Below, piece by piece: positions 35,366 to 43,544 of a DNA stretch of 64,000 bases (the stretch's first letter is position 1; each line of letters starts with the position of its first letter). The notes under the pieces were generated by a model that had not been told where the DNA came from, searched no databases, and saw nothing but the letters and a program-made list of their open reading frames with translations. A program made the position numbers and the translations under genes. Origin of the DNA: Pseudovibrio brasiliensis (GTDB lineage Bacteria > Pseudomonadota > Alphaproteobacteria > Rhizobiales > Stappiaceae); contig NZ_CP074126.1 in NCBI RefSeq assembly GCF_018282095.1, forward strand, positions 3,990,341 to 4,054,340, given 5' to 3'.

Positions 35366-36400
35366 ATGGCTGGTGTACGCACACGCAGGTCCCAAAGCAA
35401 CTCAGAGGATTACTGGCCGGGTTTCGTGGATGCCATGTCCGCACTCCTACTGGTGTTCATCTTCCTGCTCTCCATCTTCATGATTGCACAGTTTTTCCTC
35501 AGTCAGCAGCTGTCAGGCCGGGATAAGGTGCTCAATCGCCTCAACCAGCAAATCGCAGAGCTTACAGAGCTGCTAGCGCTGGAAAAGGCGAATGTGGGAG
35601 ATCTGGAATCCACCATCTCCTCCCTGCAATTGGGTCTGGAACAAGCCTCTGGAGAACGGGATCGTCTTCAGGGCCTGCTCAATGAGCGGTCCGGCCAGAT
35701 TGACGAAGCAGGTGGCGCACTGGCTGCCCTTCAGGCCAAGCTGGAAGGTGAACAGAATATCAGCTCCAAGGCTCTGGCACAGGTGGAACTGCTGAACCAG
35801 CAGATCAGCGCCCTGCGCCGCCAGATCGCTGTACTGGAAGACGCACTGGACGCCTCCGAAAAGCGTGACAGAGAAAGCCAGACCCGCATTGCCGACCTTG
35901 GCAAGCGGCTCAACGTGGCCCTCGCCCAGCGCGTACAGGAACTGTCTCGTTACCGCTCAGACTTCTTTGGCCGCCTGCGCGAAATCCTCGCCCAGCGTTC
36001 TGATATCGAGGTCGTCGGTGACCGCTTCGTGTTCCAGTCCGAGGTGCTGTTCTCCTCCGGTGATGAAGAGGTCAACCCGCAAGGCAGAAACCAGCTGGAT
36101 ATCCTCGCAAGCGCCATTCTGGAACTGGAAGGTCAGATCCCCGACGAGATCAACTGGGTCCTGCGCGTGGATGGTCACACCGATGCCCGTCCTCTCTCCG
36201 GCACAGGCCGCCTGCGTGACAACTGGGAACTCTCAGCCGCCCGCGCCATCTCGGTGGTCAAATACCTCATCTCCAAGGGCGTGGAACCTGACCGCCTGGT
36301 CGCCGCCGGCTTCGGCGAGTTCCAACCCCTCGAAGAAGGCACCACCGACGAAGCCAACGCCAAAAACCGCCGCATCGAGCTAAAACTCACACAGCGGTAA
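35366..36400 (+). CDS. OmpA/MotB-like peptidoglycan-binding membrane protein
   Basis: 344 aa. One membrane helix (about residues 25-46), preceded by DYWPGFVDAMSALLLVFIF with the Asp expected for a proton-carrying MotB-type helix. A long coiled coil follows (about 50-190, rich in Gln, Leu and Glu), then an OmpA-like domain with LRVDGHTDARPLSG, NWELSAARAISVVKYLISKGV and NRRIELKL. AAGGA lies seven bases upstream. With the preceding channel gene it resembles MotAB, but the long coil is unusual for MotB. Possibly a peptidoglycan-anchored stator of unknown output. Confidence 0.87.
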   Translation: MAGVRTRRSQSNSEDYWPGFVDAMSALLLVFIFLLSIFMIAQFFLSQQLSGRDKVLNRLNQQIAELTELLALEKANVGDLESTISSLQLGLEQASGERDRLQGLLNERSGQIDEAGGALAALQAKLEGEQNISSKALAQVELLNQQISALRRQIAVLEDALDASEKRDRESQTRIADLGKRLNVALAQRVQELSRYRSDFFGRLREILAQRSDIEVVGDRFVFQSEVLFSSGDEEVNPQGRNQLDILASAILELEGQIPDEINWVLRVDGHTDARPLSGTGRLRDNWELSAARAISVVKYLISKGVEPDRLVAAGFGEFQPLEEGTTDEANAKNRRIELKLTQR

Positions 36401-36420
36401 AGGCCGATAAAGCCAGACAC

Positions 36421-36460
36421 AAAAACAGGCGCCTGAGCATCTCCTCAAGCGCCTGTTTTC
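36421..36460 (+). terminator. Rho-independent terminator after the MotA/OmpA-like pair
   Basis: AAAACAGGCGC and GCGCCTGTTTT pair over 11 bases with a 16-nt loop that has its own GAG/CTC pairing, about 20 bp after the stop. Confidence 0.85.
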
Positions 36461-36464
36461 ATTC

Positions 36465-36595
36465 TGGATACCGGATCTCCACTACGCTTCGTCCGGCATG
36501 ACGGCAGTGAGACCTCAACCAGCAAAACCACAATCTTCTCAAGAGCACAGCATAAAAACGACGTCATCCCTGACTTGATCAGGGTTCCAGAACCT
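36465..36595. repeat. Pair of inverted dispersed repeat units
   Basis: TGGATACCGGATCTCC ... GTCCGGCATGACGG (36465-36504) and CGTCATCCCTGACTTGATCAGGG-TTCCAG (36561-36590) are two diverged units in opposite orientation of a palindromic element commonly seen between alphaproteobacterial genes (core GTCATCC ... GGATCCAG). The rest of 36401-36764 holds nothing else that I recognise. Confidence 0.65.
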
Positions 36596-36764
36596 CATCT
36601 ATCCGTCCAAGGCTATCAAAAGTGCTCAATGGGATAGGCTAAACTGATACAAAACAACTGACCTTCAAGGCACGAGACAACCGTTATGCGGACAAATCGG
36701 TCATTTACAATCGGAAGCCATTTTTGGTTCAATTAAAACGCCAAGACTACTCGCTATTTCATCG

Positions 36765-37886
36765 TCATGGTTTCCATGCGACCCCTCTAATATAGTTGGC
36801 TTCCTCAAATCTCCTTGCTTCAGTGGCACAACCGTCAAAGCCAGGGTACAGCGCACTTGGGGGCACCTCAGATTCCGATAAATACCAATATAGCTCAGGA
36901 ACTTCTGAGTAATTCAAGGTATGACACTCTAGAATGCTACTGGGTGAAGCAGGCAGGCCATCTTTTTGTGTTTGTTTTGCAATTTCAAAATTACGCAGAA
37001 CGGCTGTTTCTAAATCGTGTGATTTAAGGCTCTCAACATATTCTGCGTTATAAATTAAAGGCTTAGAACCCATAACGTTATGCCAAGTAAAGCACCCTTT
37101 TTGTGCAACAATGTTGGGGTTCGCTTGGGTCGGAGGAGTTACAATCCGAAAGTCATATGCTGAGGTTTCTCCTGACGCAGCATGAGCAATTTTAATGCAC
37201 TCAGTTGTACTCAAAACCCAAATCGCAATCTTCTTCTGGCCAAGGTTAAACTGCGAGTCTGCAGCATCTTGACCGCCATCAGCCTTACGACGAATAAGAC
37301 TAATCATGTCGTCAACCGCTCCAAGAGCGGCAAAATTTAAAGCAACTAAAGGAGATCGGGACCAGTCAAGAAGAGGCGTTTTAACTCCATGATGTTGCGC
37401 CAGAGCCAATAACTCCAACAGTTCATTTTTCAACCAGCGATCAATGTGGCCAGATCCAATCGACTGTTGCACCGACCTGTTTCTAGAAGCAAATAACTCA
37501 TCGTGAATATTGGCCGGTACAAATGGAAGAGGAAGTCCTTGGTCACATGCGTGAATATAGAAATCGGCTAGTCGGCGAAACATTGCCTCGTCAGAGTAAG
37601 AATAGTAATCGAGGAACGCACCGGATCGTTGTGAAGATGGCACTAACGAGCACCAGTTATCTTCCTCACTCCCTATGAGTTTCTCCCCTCTAAAAACTTT
37701 CTGCTCAGAGCTCCCATTGAACAGGTTTTTGGGTATCAGTAGAGTGGAATACAAGTCCTCAGCTGAGGGATGATCAATATAGGATATCTGCACATCAGAT
37801 GCGGCGTTAGGAGTTTGGTTCCTCGAACTATTAAGCAAAAAAGAAGTCCCCTTGAATATCTGATAAACATTATTAAGTGCAGCCAA
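36765..37886 (-). CDS. FRG domain-containing protein
   Basis: 373 aa. The FRG motif is in KVFRGEKL near residue 66 and the diagnostic LLALAQHHGVKTPLLDWSRSPLVALNFAAL near residue 165. FRG proteins are of unknown biochemical function and are often found in defence or mobile contexts. An in-frame TAA directly precedes the only possible start, a TTG at 37886, without a clear Shine-Dalgarno, so the N-terminus may be truncated or frameshifted. The region is visibly richer in A and T than flanking core genes, which suggests acquisition by transfer. Confidence 0.78.
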   Translation of the reverse strand: MAALNNVYQIFKGTSFLLNSSRNQTPNAASDVQISYIDHPSAEDLYSTLLIPKNLFNGSSEQKVFRGEKLIGSEEDNWCSLVPSSQRSGAFLDYYSYSDEAMFRRLADFYIHACDQGLPLPFVPANIHDELFASRNRSVQQSIGSGHIDRWLKNELLELLALAQHHGVKTPLLDWSRSPLVALNFAALGAVDDMISLIRRKADGGQDAADSQFNLGQKKIAIWVLSTTECIKIAHAASGETSAYDFRIVTPPTQANPNIVAQKGCFTWHNVMGSKPLIYNAEYVESLKSHDLETAVLRNFEIAKQTQKDGLPASPSSILECHTLNYSEVPELYWYLSESEVPPSALYPGFDGCATEARRFEEANYIRGVAWKP

Positions 37887-38184
37887 TTAGCCACATTCCC
37901 ATCTTGCCCATCGCCCCATTCCACTTCATTTTTTCGTCGTAAACGCACGTACAAGAGACAGTCGCCGAGACAGACGATGGAGTGCCTTAGATTGAGTTTT
38001 GCCCTGATGTCTCGCAAGAGACGGCAAGCGCAAATTAGGAAATCTTAGAAGCCGAGGTGGTTGGCTTGGGAAGCGCAGCAAACGTGGACTGCCGCTAGGC
38101 AGATGTGCCCTACTGCCGTCCTTTGCTCTGTGGCTTACTGCGTTAACCCTTGCGTTAGACCTGACTTTTCAAGATTTCATCAGA

Positions 38185-38769
38185 TTAAGGCCCGAAATCA
38201 GCATCTAATCTAGACTCCAAAGAGCGAAACCCTGATACATCAAGACACTTCAGCGCTTCAAAAAAAGCATCAGAAACAGCGATTACATCTTTGAGCTTCT
38301 CATCTGACCAAATATGTCGTTTCCCTACTTGGCTAGCCTTCCACATTATTCGTGGTGTCGTGCTCGTTGTGGCGTATCTCAATAAAACGCCTTCATAATA
38401 CTTGGCTTTCACATGCGATTTTTCGAGAACGATACCATCTTTTACAAAACATCCGACTTTAAAGATAAAGTGTGTGCCTTCCCAAACTTCACCATTAGCT
38501 TTCGTAAGCTCTATAGGAATAAACCAATGCATGCCGGATTCATATTTCTCGACCAAGAGCTTAAAGTTCTTCGAAACGACAACAAGACTTGTCATTGGAC
38601 CTGTGCAATAATCCGGGACTGAAGCATATTGCTTTTCCACAATTACACGGACAGGTTCCATATTTCTGTCTGGCACGAATTTGTAATCAGCAAACCCCTC
38701 TGGCAGAGTATCCCAATCTGGTAACGCCCATTCAATTTGCCTTTTCCACCAAGATGATCTAAAAACCAA
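38185..38769 (-). CDS. Imm11-like (DUF1629) family protein, possible immunity protein
   Basis: 194 aa, no signal peptide. The middle GPMTSLVVVSKNFKLLVEKYESGMHWFIPIEL and the end HIWSDEKLKDVIAVSDAFFEALKCLDVSGFRSLES resemble the pattern of Imm11/DUF1629 proteins, which protect against polymorphic toxins. No toxin gene adjoins it. Start is a TTG at 38769; an in-frame stop lies eight codons upstream and no better start exists, so the gene may be truncated. Base composition is AT-rich like the FRG gene next to it. The family call is from pattern only. Confidence 0.5.
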   Translation of the reverse strand: MVFRSSWWKRQIEWALPDWDTLPEGFADYKFVPDRNMEPVRVIVEKQYASVPDYCTGPMTSLVVVSKNFKLLVEKYESGMHWFIPIELTKANGEVWEGTHFIFKVGCFVKDGIVLEKSHVKAKYYEGVLLRYATTSTTPRIMWKASQVGKRHIWSDEKLKDVIAVSDAFFEALKCLDVSGFRSLESRLDADFGP

Positions 38770-39249
38770 GGCATAATCTTTCCGATCACTTCAAACTATA
38801 AAATCCAATCAGATCGAGTTAAACGCCAGTCAATTAATCATTCTAGCCTGCAACTTTGCGACCAATCTCAGCAACAGTCCAATCTTAGAACTACATTTCC
38901 AAAAATTCTAGGTAACTTTCAACACTGGATAGACGAAATCAAAGTTGCTGGTTTTCAAGGTTAGTGAGCTAAAATGACATTCAGGCTTTGAGTGCAGGCA
39001 ACGACTTCTCACTTGTCTGAGTTCTTTCACAGCTTTATCCGCATAGAGATTTCTTGCTTTCTTAAAATGTAATATCTGGAGCTTTCATCAGCCTGCTAAA
39101 TCAAGGCTACCAGAAGATGAGATCAAGATCTGGCCTGTGATATCGCAAGGTTGCGTGAATGTTCGGAGTTGGTCACAAGCGACTTGCTGCACTCGTGAAG
39201 GCAGATCGCTTTGTATATGGCTGCAATGGTCCAACCCCTCTCAATCCAC
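38770..39249. other. Intergenic region, AT-rich
   Basis: About 480 bp with no supported gene. A 66-codon plus-strand frame at 39159 runs over the 3' end of the next gene and has no family features. No repeats of note were seen. Confidence 0.4.
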
Positions 39250-39789
39250 TCACGGACACGCTCTCCCCTCAATCCGGCTATCGCAAACCTTCACACGGGA
39301 CAGATAACCCGACCATTTCGCAATATCAGCCTTCCCCACCTTTGAGCGCCAGGACTTGATGACAAAGTAGGTACTGTCATTGCCCAGCAAAGCTTTGGTC
39401 AGCACTGTCTCACTTTTGGAAGCTGGTGTGGTAGTGCAGCTGGTAAGGAAGAGGCCAAACTCGTAGCCGTTCTCACGTCCCTTTTTCAGCAAGCGCCCGT
39501 CTTGCTGCTTACAGATAGGGCTCTTCACCTTTGTATATTGCGTCTCCAGTACCTTCATAGGTACTCGACGGGAAAAGTGGATTTGAACGGTCACCATGTC
39601 CTTCCAGGTCTTGAGGGACTGTCCACGAGGGATCATCTCAGAAACCAGCAGACCATTCTTGTTTTGTGAAAAGGCAACCTTGTAGCCCTCAGGCATCCCC
39701 ACCAGAAGGTTCTCGTCCTTCAGGCCTGAAGCAAACGAAACACCACTTGCAACAAACAATGCAAATACAGCACCAAGCAATCTACGCAT
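39250..39789 (-). CDS. Hypothetical exported protein
   Basis: About 179 aa. RRLLGAVFALFVASGVSFASG is a signal peptide, which favours the ATG at 39789 over an upstream GTG at 39810. The mature domain has PEGYKVAFSQNKNGLLVSEMIPRGQSLKTW, a beta-rich pattern found in small periplasmic proteins, and four Cys (one pair in SPICKQ and TSCTT, another near the end in KVCDS and GRACP). No family identified with certainty. It stands alone. Confidence 0.7.
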   Translation of the reverse strand: MRRLLGAVFALFVASGVSFASGLKDENLLVGMPEGYKVAFSQNKNGLLVSEMIPRGQSLKTWKDMVTVQIHFSRRVPMKVLETQYTKVKSPICKQQDGRLLKKGRENGYEFGLFLTSCTTTPASKSETVLTKALLGNDSTYFVIKSWRSKVGKADIAKWSGYLSRVKVCDSRIEGRACP

Positions 39790-40001
39790 CAGAGTGACAA
39801 TCCAATCCACCGGAAATTGAAGTGATGCTACATCATAGCCTCAAACCTCAACAAGGGGAGTAACTTCCCTGATGACAGAGGCCAACGTTCAGCCAGCGAA
39901 TTCTCAGCCCCCATCCAACCCAGAGCCAACAAACATAGCAACGCAGCAAAAACGGAAAAAACGCAGAATAACGCAAAGCTGAACATAGGAACGCAAACAG
40001 C

Positions 40002-40035
40002 AAAAAAGCCGCACCCGGGTGGGCAGCAGCTTTTC
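40002..40035 (-). terminator. Rho-independent terminator after the TrcR-type gene
   Basis: On the minus strand AAAAGC ... CACCCGGGTG ... GCTTTTTT forms a hairpin with an internal perfect palindrome, followed by T residues, about 60 bp after the stop. Confidence 0.7.
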
Positions 40036-40094
40036 AGGTTATCCTACAAAGACGAGGTAGCTTTTTGAGAGTTATGCCCCTTCACAGCGAATTC

Positions 40095-40814
40095 TTAGCG
40101 CTCGTCTTCGTCCTCATCGCCTTCACCGATAGATTTAAAGTTCGCGAACACAGCGTCTGCATCCACTTCCTCTTCTTCTTCACGGGTCTTAGGTGCAGGG
40201 GTCGCAAACGCTGCAGCAATCGCCTCTTCGCTTGTTGTTTCGTCAACAGGCATAAGGGTTTGCGGCTCTTCACCTTCCATAGGCTTCGGAGCGTTCTTCG
40301 CAGCTTTTTCAACTTCGATGTCCAGCTCAATCTGGGAACACAGGCCCAGAGTGACCGGATCCATCGGCTCAAGGTTCGCAGAGTTCCAGTGCGTTCTGGT
40401 GCGGATCGCTTCAATGGTTGGCTTAGTGGTGCCAACAAGACGCATGATCTGCGCATCCAGCAGCTCAGGATGGTAACGAACCAGCCACAGAATTGCGTTT
40501 GGGCGATCCTGACGACGAGAAACCGGGGTGTAACGAGGGCCCTTGCGCTTGTTCTCAGGAACGCGCACCTTGGACTCCTGCACCTGCATGCGGTAGTTCG
40601 GGTTATTTTGAGCTTTTTCAATCTCTTCGCGGGTCAGCTGGCCAGTCAGAACAGGGTCCATACCCTTGATGCCCTGTGCAGCTTCACCATCAGCGATCGC
40701 CTTCACTTCCAACGGATGCAGCTTACAAAACGCAGCAATCTGATCGAAGCCAAGAGCGGTGTTGTCTACCAACCATACGGCTGTTGCCTTTGGCATAAGC
40801 GGTGCGTTGGACAT
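40095..40814 (-). CDS. trcR: DUF1013 family cell-cycle transcriptional regulator (TrcR-type)
   Basis: 239 aa. The family is conserved in alphaproteobacteria; its Caulobacter member TrcR associates with RNA polymerase and promoters and affects cell-cycle expression. Motifs: MPKATAVWLVDNTALGFDQIAAFCKLHPLEVKAIADGEAAQGIKG in the N-terminal part, YTPVSRRQDRPNAILWLVRYHPEL and a helix-turn-helix-like AQIMRLVGTTKPTIEAIRTRTHW. The C-terminus is an acidic tail rich in Glu and Asp ending DEDEDER. AGGAGGG nine bases upstream of the ATG at 40814 decides the start over an in-frame ATG at 40841. Confidence 0.9.
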   Translation of the reverse strand: MSNAPLMPKATAVWLVDNTALGFDQIAAFCKLHPLEVKAIADGEAAQGIKGMDPVLTGQLTREEIEKAQNNPNYRMQVQESKVRVPENKRKGPRYTPVSRRQDRPNAILWLVRYHPELLDAQIMRLVGTTKPTIEAIRTRTHWNSANLEPMDPVTLGLCSQIELDIEVEKAAKNAPKPMEGEEPQTLMPVDETTSEEAIAAAFATPAPKTREEEEEVDADAVFANFKSIGEGDEDEDER

Positions 40815-41001
40815 TGTATAAATCCCTCCTGTGTGCTCCACAGCCTAATCAAAGGTGGCGAAGCCGAATTCCATAAGAGTTTTTGGGGAAACTTGAGCAC
40901 ACTATACGCCCACATTTCCCCAAAAGCAAACCAGATCAACACTTGCCGCCAGCTTCTTTAGGAAACCTGTGCGAATTGAAGCGGCACCTATGCACTTTCC
41001 C

Positions 41002-41107
41002 TGAAGCGCGTTCCGTTTGACTGAACAGGGTCAAACGGTCAGATTTCACGCGCCCGAATACATGCTAGAGCATAAAGAGTGACTGCGAATGCAGGCAGAA
41101 TGCTCTA
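41002..41107. repeat. Compound inverted repeat downstream of the oxidoreductase
   Basis: CCGTTTGAC (41013-41021) pairs with GTCAAACGG (41030-41038), flanked by GCGCG and CGCGC. Then TAGAGCAT (41066-41073) pairs with ATGCTCTA (41100-41107), whose end includes the stop of the oxidoreductase gene. The two-part structure resembles the element at 30600-30695 in design but not in sequence. It may serve as a terminator for the minus-strand gene or be a dispersed element. Confidence 0.5.
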
Positions 41108-42088
41108 AGCAACTTTCAGGATGATCTTTCCGATGTGGTTGGACCCTTCCATTCTGTCATGGGCAGCCCTTACGCCGCTGATATCAAAGACCTTATCCAT
41201 AACCACCTTCACCCTCGCACTTTCCAGCAGCGGCCAGACTTTCTCATGCAGAGCCTCAGCAATATGTCCCTTGTACTCGTTGGTCCGCGGTCGAAGCGTA
41301 GAACCGGTATGTGTCAGCCGCTTCATCATTAATCGGCTAAAGTTGACATTTTCCGAAGGCCCATGCAGCGTCGCGATCTGGCAGATACGCCCCTCAATCG
41401 CAGCCACGATCCAGTTCTTCTCTACGTAATCACCGCCGACCATATCAAGGATCACCTCAACACCTTGTTTGCTGGTGATGTTGCCGATCTCTTTTACAAA
41501 ATCGGTGGTTCGGTAGTTGATGACATAGTCCGCCCCAAGCTCCCGAACGGCCTGCGCCTTCTCCTCAGAACCGACGGTGGTGAACACCTCAGCCCCAAAA
41601 GCCTTCGCCAGCTGAATAGCAGTCGTTCCGATCCCAGAAGAACCGCCATGAACGAGGAACTTCTCCCCGGATTGCAATCCCAGCCTATCAAACACATTCG
41701 ACCACACGGTGAAGAAGGTTTCAGGCACGCCAGCCGCTTCCTCCATGGACATCCCAACCGGCACATGCAGAACATGCGCAGCAGGCGCCACACAATACTC
41801 CGCATATCCCCCTCCCGGCGTCAGCGCGCACACACGCTCGCCAACTTTATGAGAGGCAACCCCTTCTCCAAGCTCAACAATTTCACCGGAGACTTCTAAT
41901 CCGAGTAAAGGCGAAGCACCCGGAGGCGGCGGATATGCCCCTTTACGCTGAATGACATCCGGTCGATTTACGCCAGCAGCATGCACCTTGATCAGAACCT
42001 CACCAACACCTGGCTTCGGAACTTCAACCTCTGCAATTTCAAGGACTTCCGAGCCCCCAACACCGTTCATCACCACGGCTTTCATCAT
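41105..42088 (-). CDS. NAD(P)H-quinone oxidoreductase (zinc-free MDR, PIG3/QorA type)
   Basis: About 327 aa cytosolic enzyme of the medium-chain dehydrogenase family that reduces quinones with NADPH. Motifs: GVNRPDVIQRKGAYPPPPGASPLLGLEVSG near residues 42-71, the nucleotide-binding GGSSGIGTTAIQLAKAFGAEVF, and KIILKVA at the end. No zinc-ligand Cys set is visible. The frame is open to 42190; the ATG at 42088 follows GGGGGA ten bases upstream and is preferred. It is divergent from the DUF1192 gene. Confidence 0.92.
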   Translation of the reverse strand: MMKAVVMNGVGGSEVLEIAEVEVPKPGVGEVLIKVHAAGVNRPDVIQRKGAYPPPPGASPLLGLEVSGEIVELGEGVASHKVGERVCALTPGGGYAEYCVAPAAHVLHVPVGMSMEEAAGVPETFFTVWSNVFDRLGLQSGEKFLVHGGSSGIGTTAIQLAKAFGAEVFTTVGSEEKAQAVRELGADYVINYRTTDFVKEIGNITSKQGVEVILDMVGGDYVEKNWIVAAIEGRICQIATLHGPSENVNFSRLMMKRLTHTGSTLRPRTNEYKGHIAEALHEKVWPLLESARVKVVMDKVFDISGVRAAHDRMEGSNHIGKIILKVA

Positions 42089-42275
42089 TTCAGGATGTCC
42101 CCCTACTGTCATCTGCTGCCCCACTCTCCGCACTCGCCAAAACTGCCGCTTGCCCACTTTCTCAATTAAGTGAAGAATAGTTCCCAACAAAATCCCGTCT
42201 ACCCCACCAAAGGTGTTTTCTTCATTTTTGGGAATGGAGCAGCGCTCACGGTCAACACAAGGAGTTCATAGTGCT

Positions 42276-42470
42276 ATGGGAATTTTTGATGATGACGAAA
42301 CACCGCGCTCCACAACCTCTGGCATTGTTGTGGGAGAGCAGCTCAGCAACCATTCAATCCACGAATTAAATGAGCGACTTGAACAACTTAAGGCAGAGAT
42401 CGAGCGTGTCGAGAACGAGATCAAAACAAAGTCAGACGTCAACTCATCTGCAGAAAGCTTCTTCAAGTAA
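42276..42470 (+). CDS. DUF1192 family protein
   Basis: 64 aa. The start MGIFDDDETP and the helical LSNHSIHELNERLEQLKAEIERVENEI are family hallmarks. Function unknown; conserved in alphaproteobacteria, often next to a NAD(P)H-quinone oxidoreductase as here. AAGGAG lies about eleven bases before the ATG. The open frame from 42213 is an extension without family similarity. Confidence 0.9.
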   Translation: MGIFDDDETPRSTTSGIVVGEQLSNHSIHELNERLEQLKAEIERVENEIKTKSDVNSSAESFFK

Positions 42471-42613
42471 TCAAACAGCATTTAAAACAAACAACTCGGC
42501 TAAAATCATATAAATGTAAGTTACAATTCGCAAATATATAAATTATATACTTTCAGTTTACGTATCGTTAACCATTTTAAATTAGAACTTAGTTATTCCA
42601 GTTGATCTGGATC

Positions 42614-42633
42614 CAGAGTGAACGTTCACTCTG
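42614..42633. promoter_or_regulatory. Perfect 20 bp palindrome
   Basis: CAGAGTGAACGTTCACTCTG is fully self-complementary, with no loop, which suggests a dimeric regulator operator (TetR-like length and symmetry) rather than an RNA hairpin. It lies in an AT-rich gap, 143 bp after the DUF1192 stop and 280 bp before the DUF1465 gene, immediately followed by TTGACG and a terminator. Confidence 0.5.
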
Positions 42634-42660
42634 CTTGACGCCTCCCTGTTAAAACACCTC

Positions 42661-42689
42661 AGAGCCGCACCGATGCGGCTCTTTTTTTC
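42661..42689 (+). terminator. Rho-independent terminator
   Basis: AGAGCCGCA and TGCGGCTCT pair over nine bases with a four-base loop, followed by TTTTTT. It faces the plus strand and lies 190 bp after the DUF1192 stop, so it either ends a long 3' leader or a separate small transcript. Confidence 0.92.
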
Positions 42690-42913
42690 TGCCGGTTCAA
42701 CACCCAAACCCGGCTTAACCACTCAATTCACAACCATGAGTTGGCACGGGCTTTGCTCCGTTCAGATTGAAGTAAGATCTCTTGCTCCATTTCGAGACAG
42801 TTTTATTCTTTTCAAAAGGCTCACTTCAATTTTCGAGCCGTAATTGTTTCAGACTGGGAATGCAAAAGGACGACGGCAAGAGAGACGCAACGCATTAATT
42901 GAGGGATTTTAAG

Positions 42914-43438
42914 ATGGGTGAATTCAGAACTGAAACAGGACCGGAGAATACCTTCAACTTTGCACAGCGCCTCATGACATCTCAAAACTTCACGGAGCTC
43001 TTTCGTGAAGGCATGGGGTTGATTGAAGAAACAGCCTCTTACCTGGATGGCCCCGGCAGAAAGCAAAGCAAAGCCCTCGGTCCAGCCGCCTCCCTCGCCT
43101 ATGCCACAGAGTCCATGCGCCTCACCACTCGCCTGATGCAGCTTGCGTCCTGGCTCCTCCTGCAGCGCGCTGTAAATGATGGTGAGATTGTTCAGGCAGA
43201 AGCTCAAAGCGAGAAAAACAAGATCCGCGTCGACAACGCATCCAAAGAAATGCAGAACCCCGCCTGGAATGATCTGCCAGAACAACTCCGCAGTCTGATC
43301 GAAACATCATTCAAGCTGCAACGACGCATCAAGCACGTCGACAACATGCTCAAGGAAGAGATGCTCCGCGAGCAGGCAGCAAACAGCTCCAATCCGGTCG
43401 GAGACCAGCTCTCTCAAATCTCAGCCGCTTTCAAATAA
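42914..43438 (+). CDS. DUF1465 family protein
   Basis: About 174 aa. FAQRLMTSQNFTELFREGMGLIEETASYLDGPGRKQSKAL near the start and MRLTTRLMQLASWLLLQRAV in the middle match the family, which is conserved in alphaproteobacteria with an uncertain regulatory role. Mostly helical; no signal peptide. GAGGGA eight bases before the ATG at 42914 sets the start; an in-frame TTG at 42899 is unlikely. It converges with rpmE. Confidence 0.88.
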   Translation: MGEFRTETGPENTFNFAQRLMTSQNFTELFREGMGLIEETASYLDGPGRKQSKALGPAASLAYATESMRLTTRLMQLASWLLLQRAVNDGEIVQAEAQSEKNKIRVDNASKEMQNPAWNDLPEQLRSLIETSFKLQRRIKHVDNMLKEEMLREQAANSSNPVGDQLSQISAAFK

Positions 43439-43488
43439 TCTTTGTCGGCCAACTCCGCCAGCAACCCTGCGCACTCCTCAACCGCGCA

Positions 43489-43522
43489 CAAAAAAACCCG
43501 AAGCAAACGCTTCGGGTTTCTT
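43489..43522. terminator. Bidirectional terminator between DUF1465 gene and rpmE
   Basis: AAACCCGAAGC and GCTTCGGGTTT form an 11 bp stem with a 4-nt loop. The minus strand then has seven T residues, the plus strand TTTC, so it is strongest for rpmE. Confidence 0.85.
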
Positions 43523-43544
43523 AATTTCGCAAACTTCAGAGCAA

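Noticed and set aside
34364-36400. Zorya-type anti-phage system (ZorA/ZorB-like pair)
   Set aside because: The two membrane proteins fit in outline, but the flanks hold a terminator and repeats downstream and a small acidic hypothetical gene upstream; no ZorC, ZorD or ZorE-like gene is present, and the channel protein lacks the very long cytosolic tail of ZorA.
39159-39359. 66-codon plus-strand frame
   Set aside because: Overlaps the 3' end of the exported protein on the other strand and has no family features.
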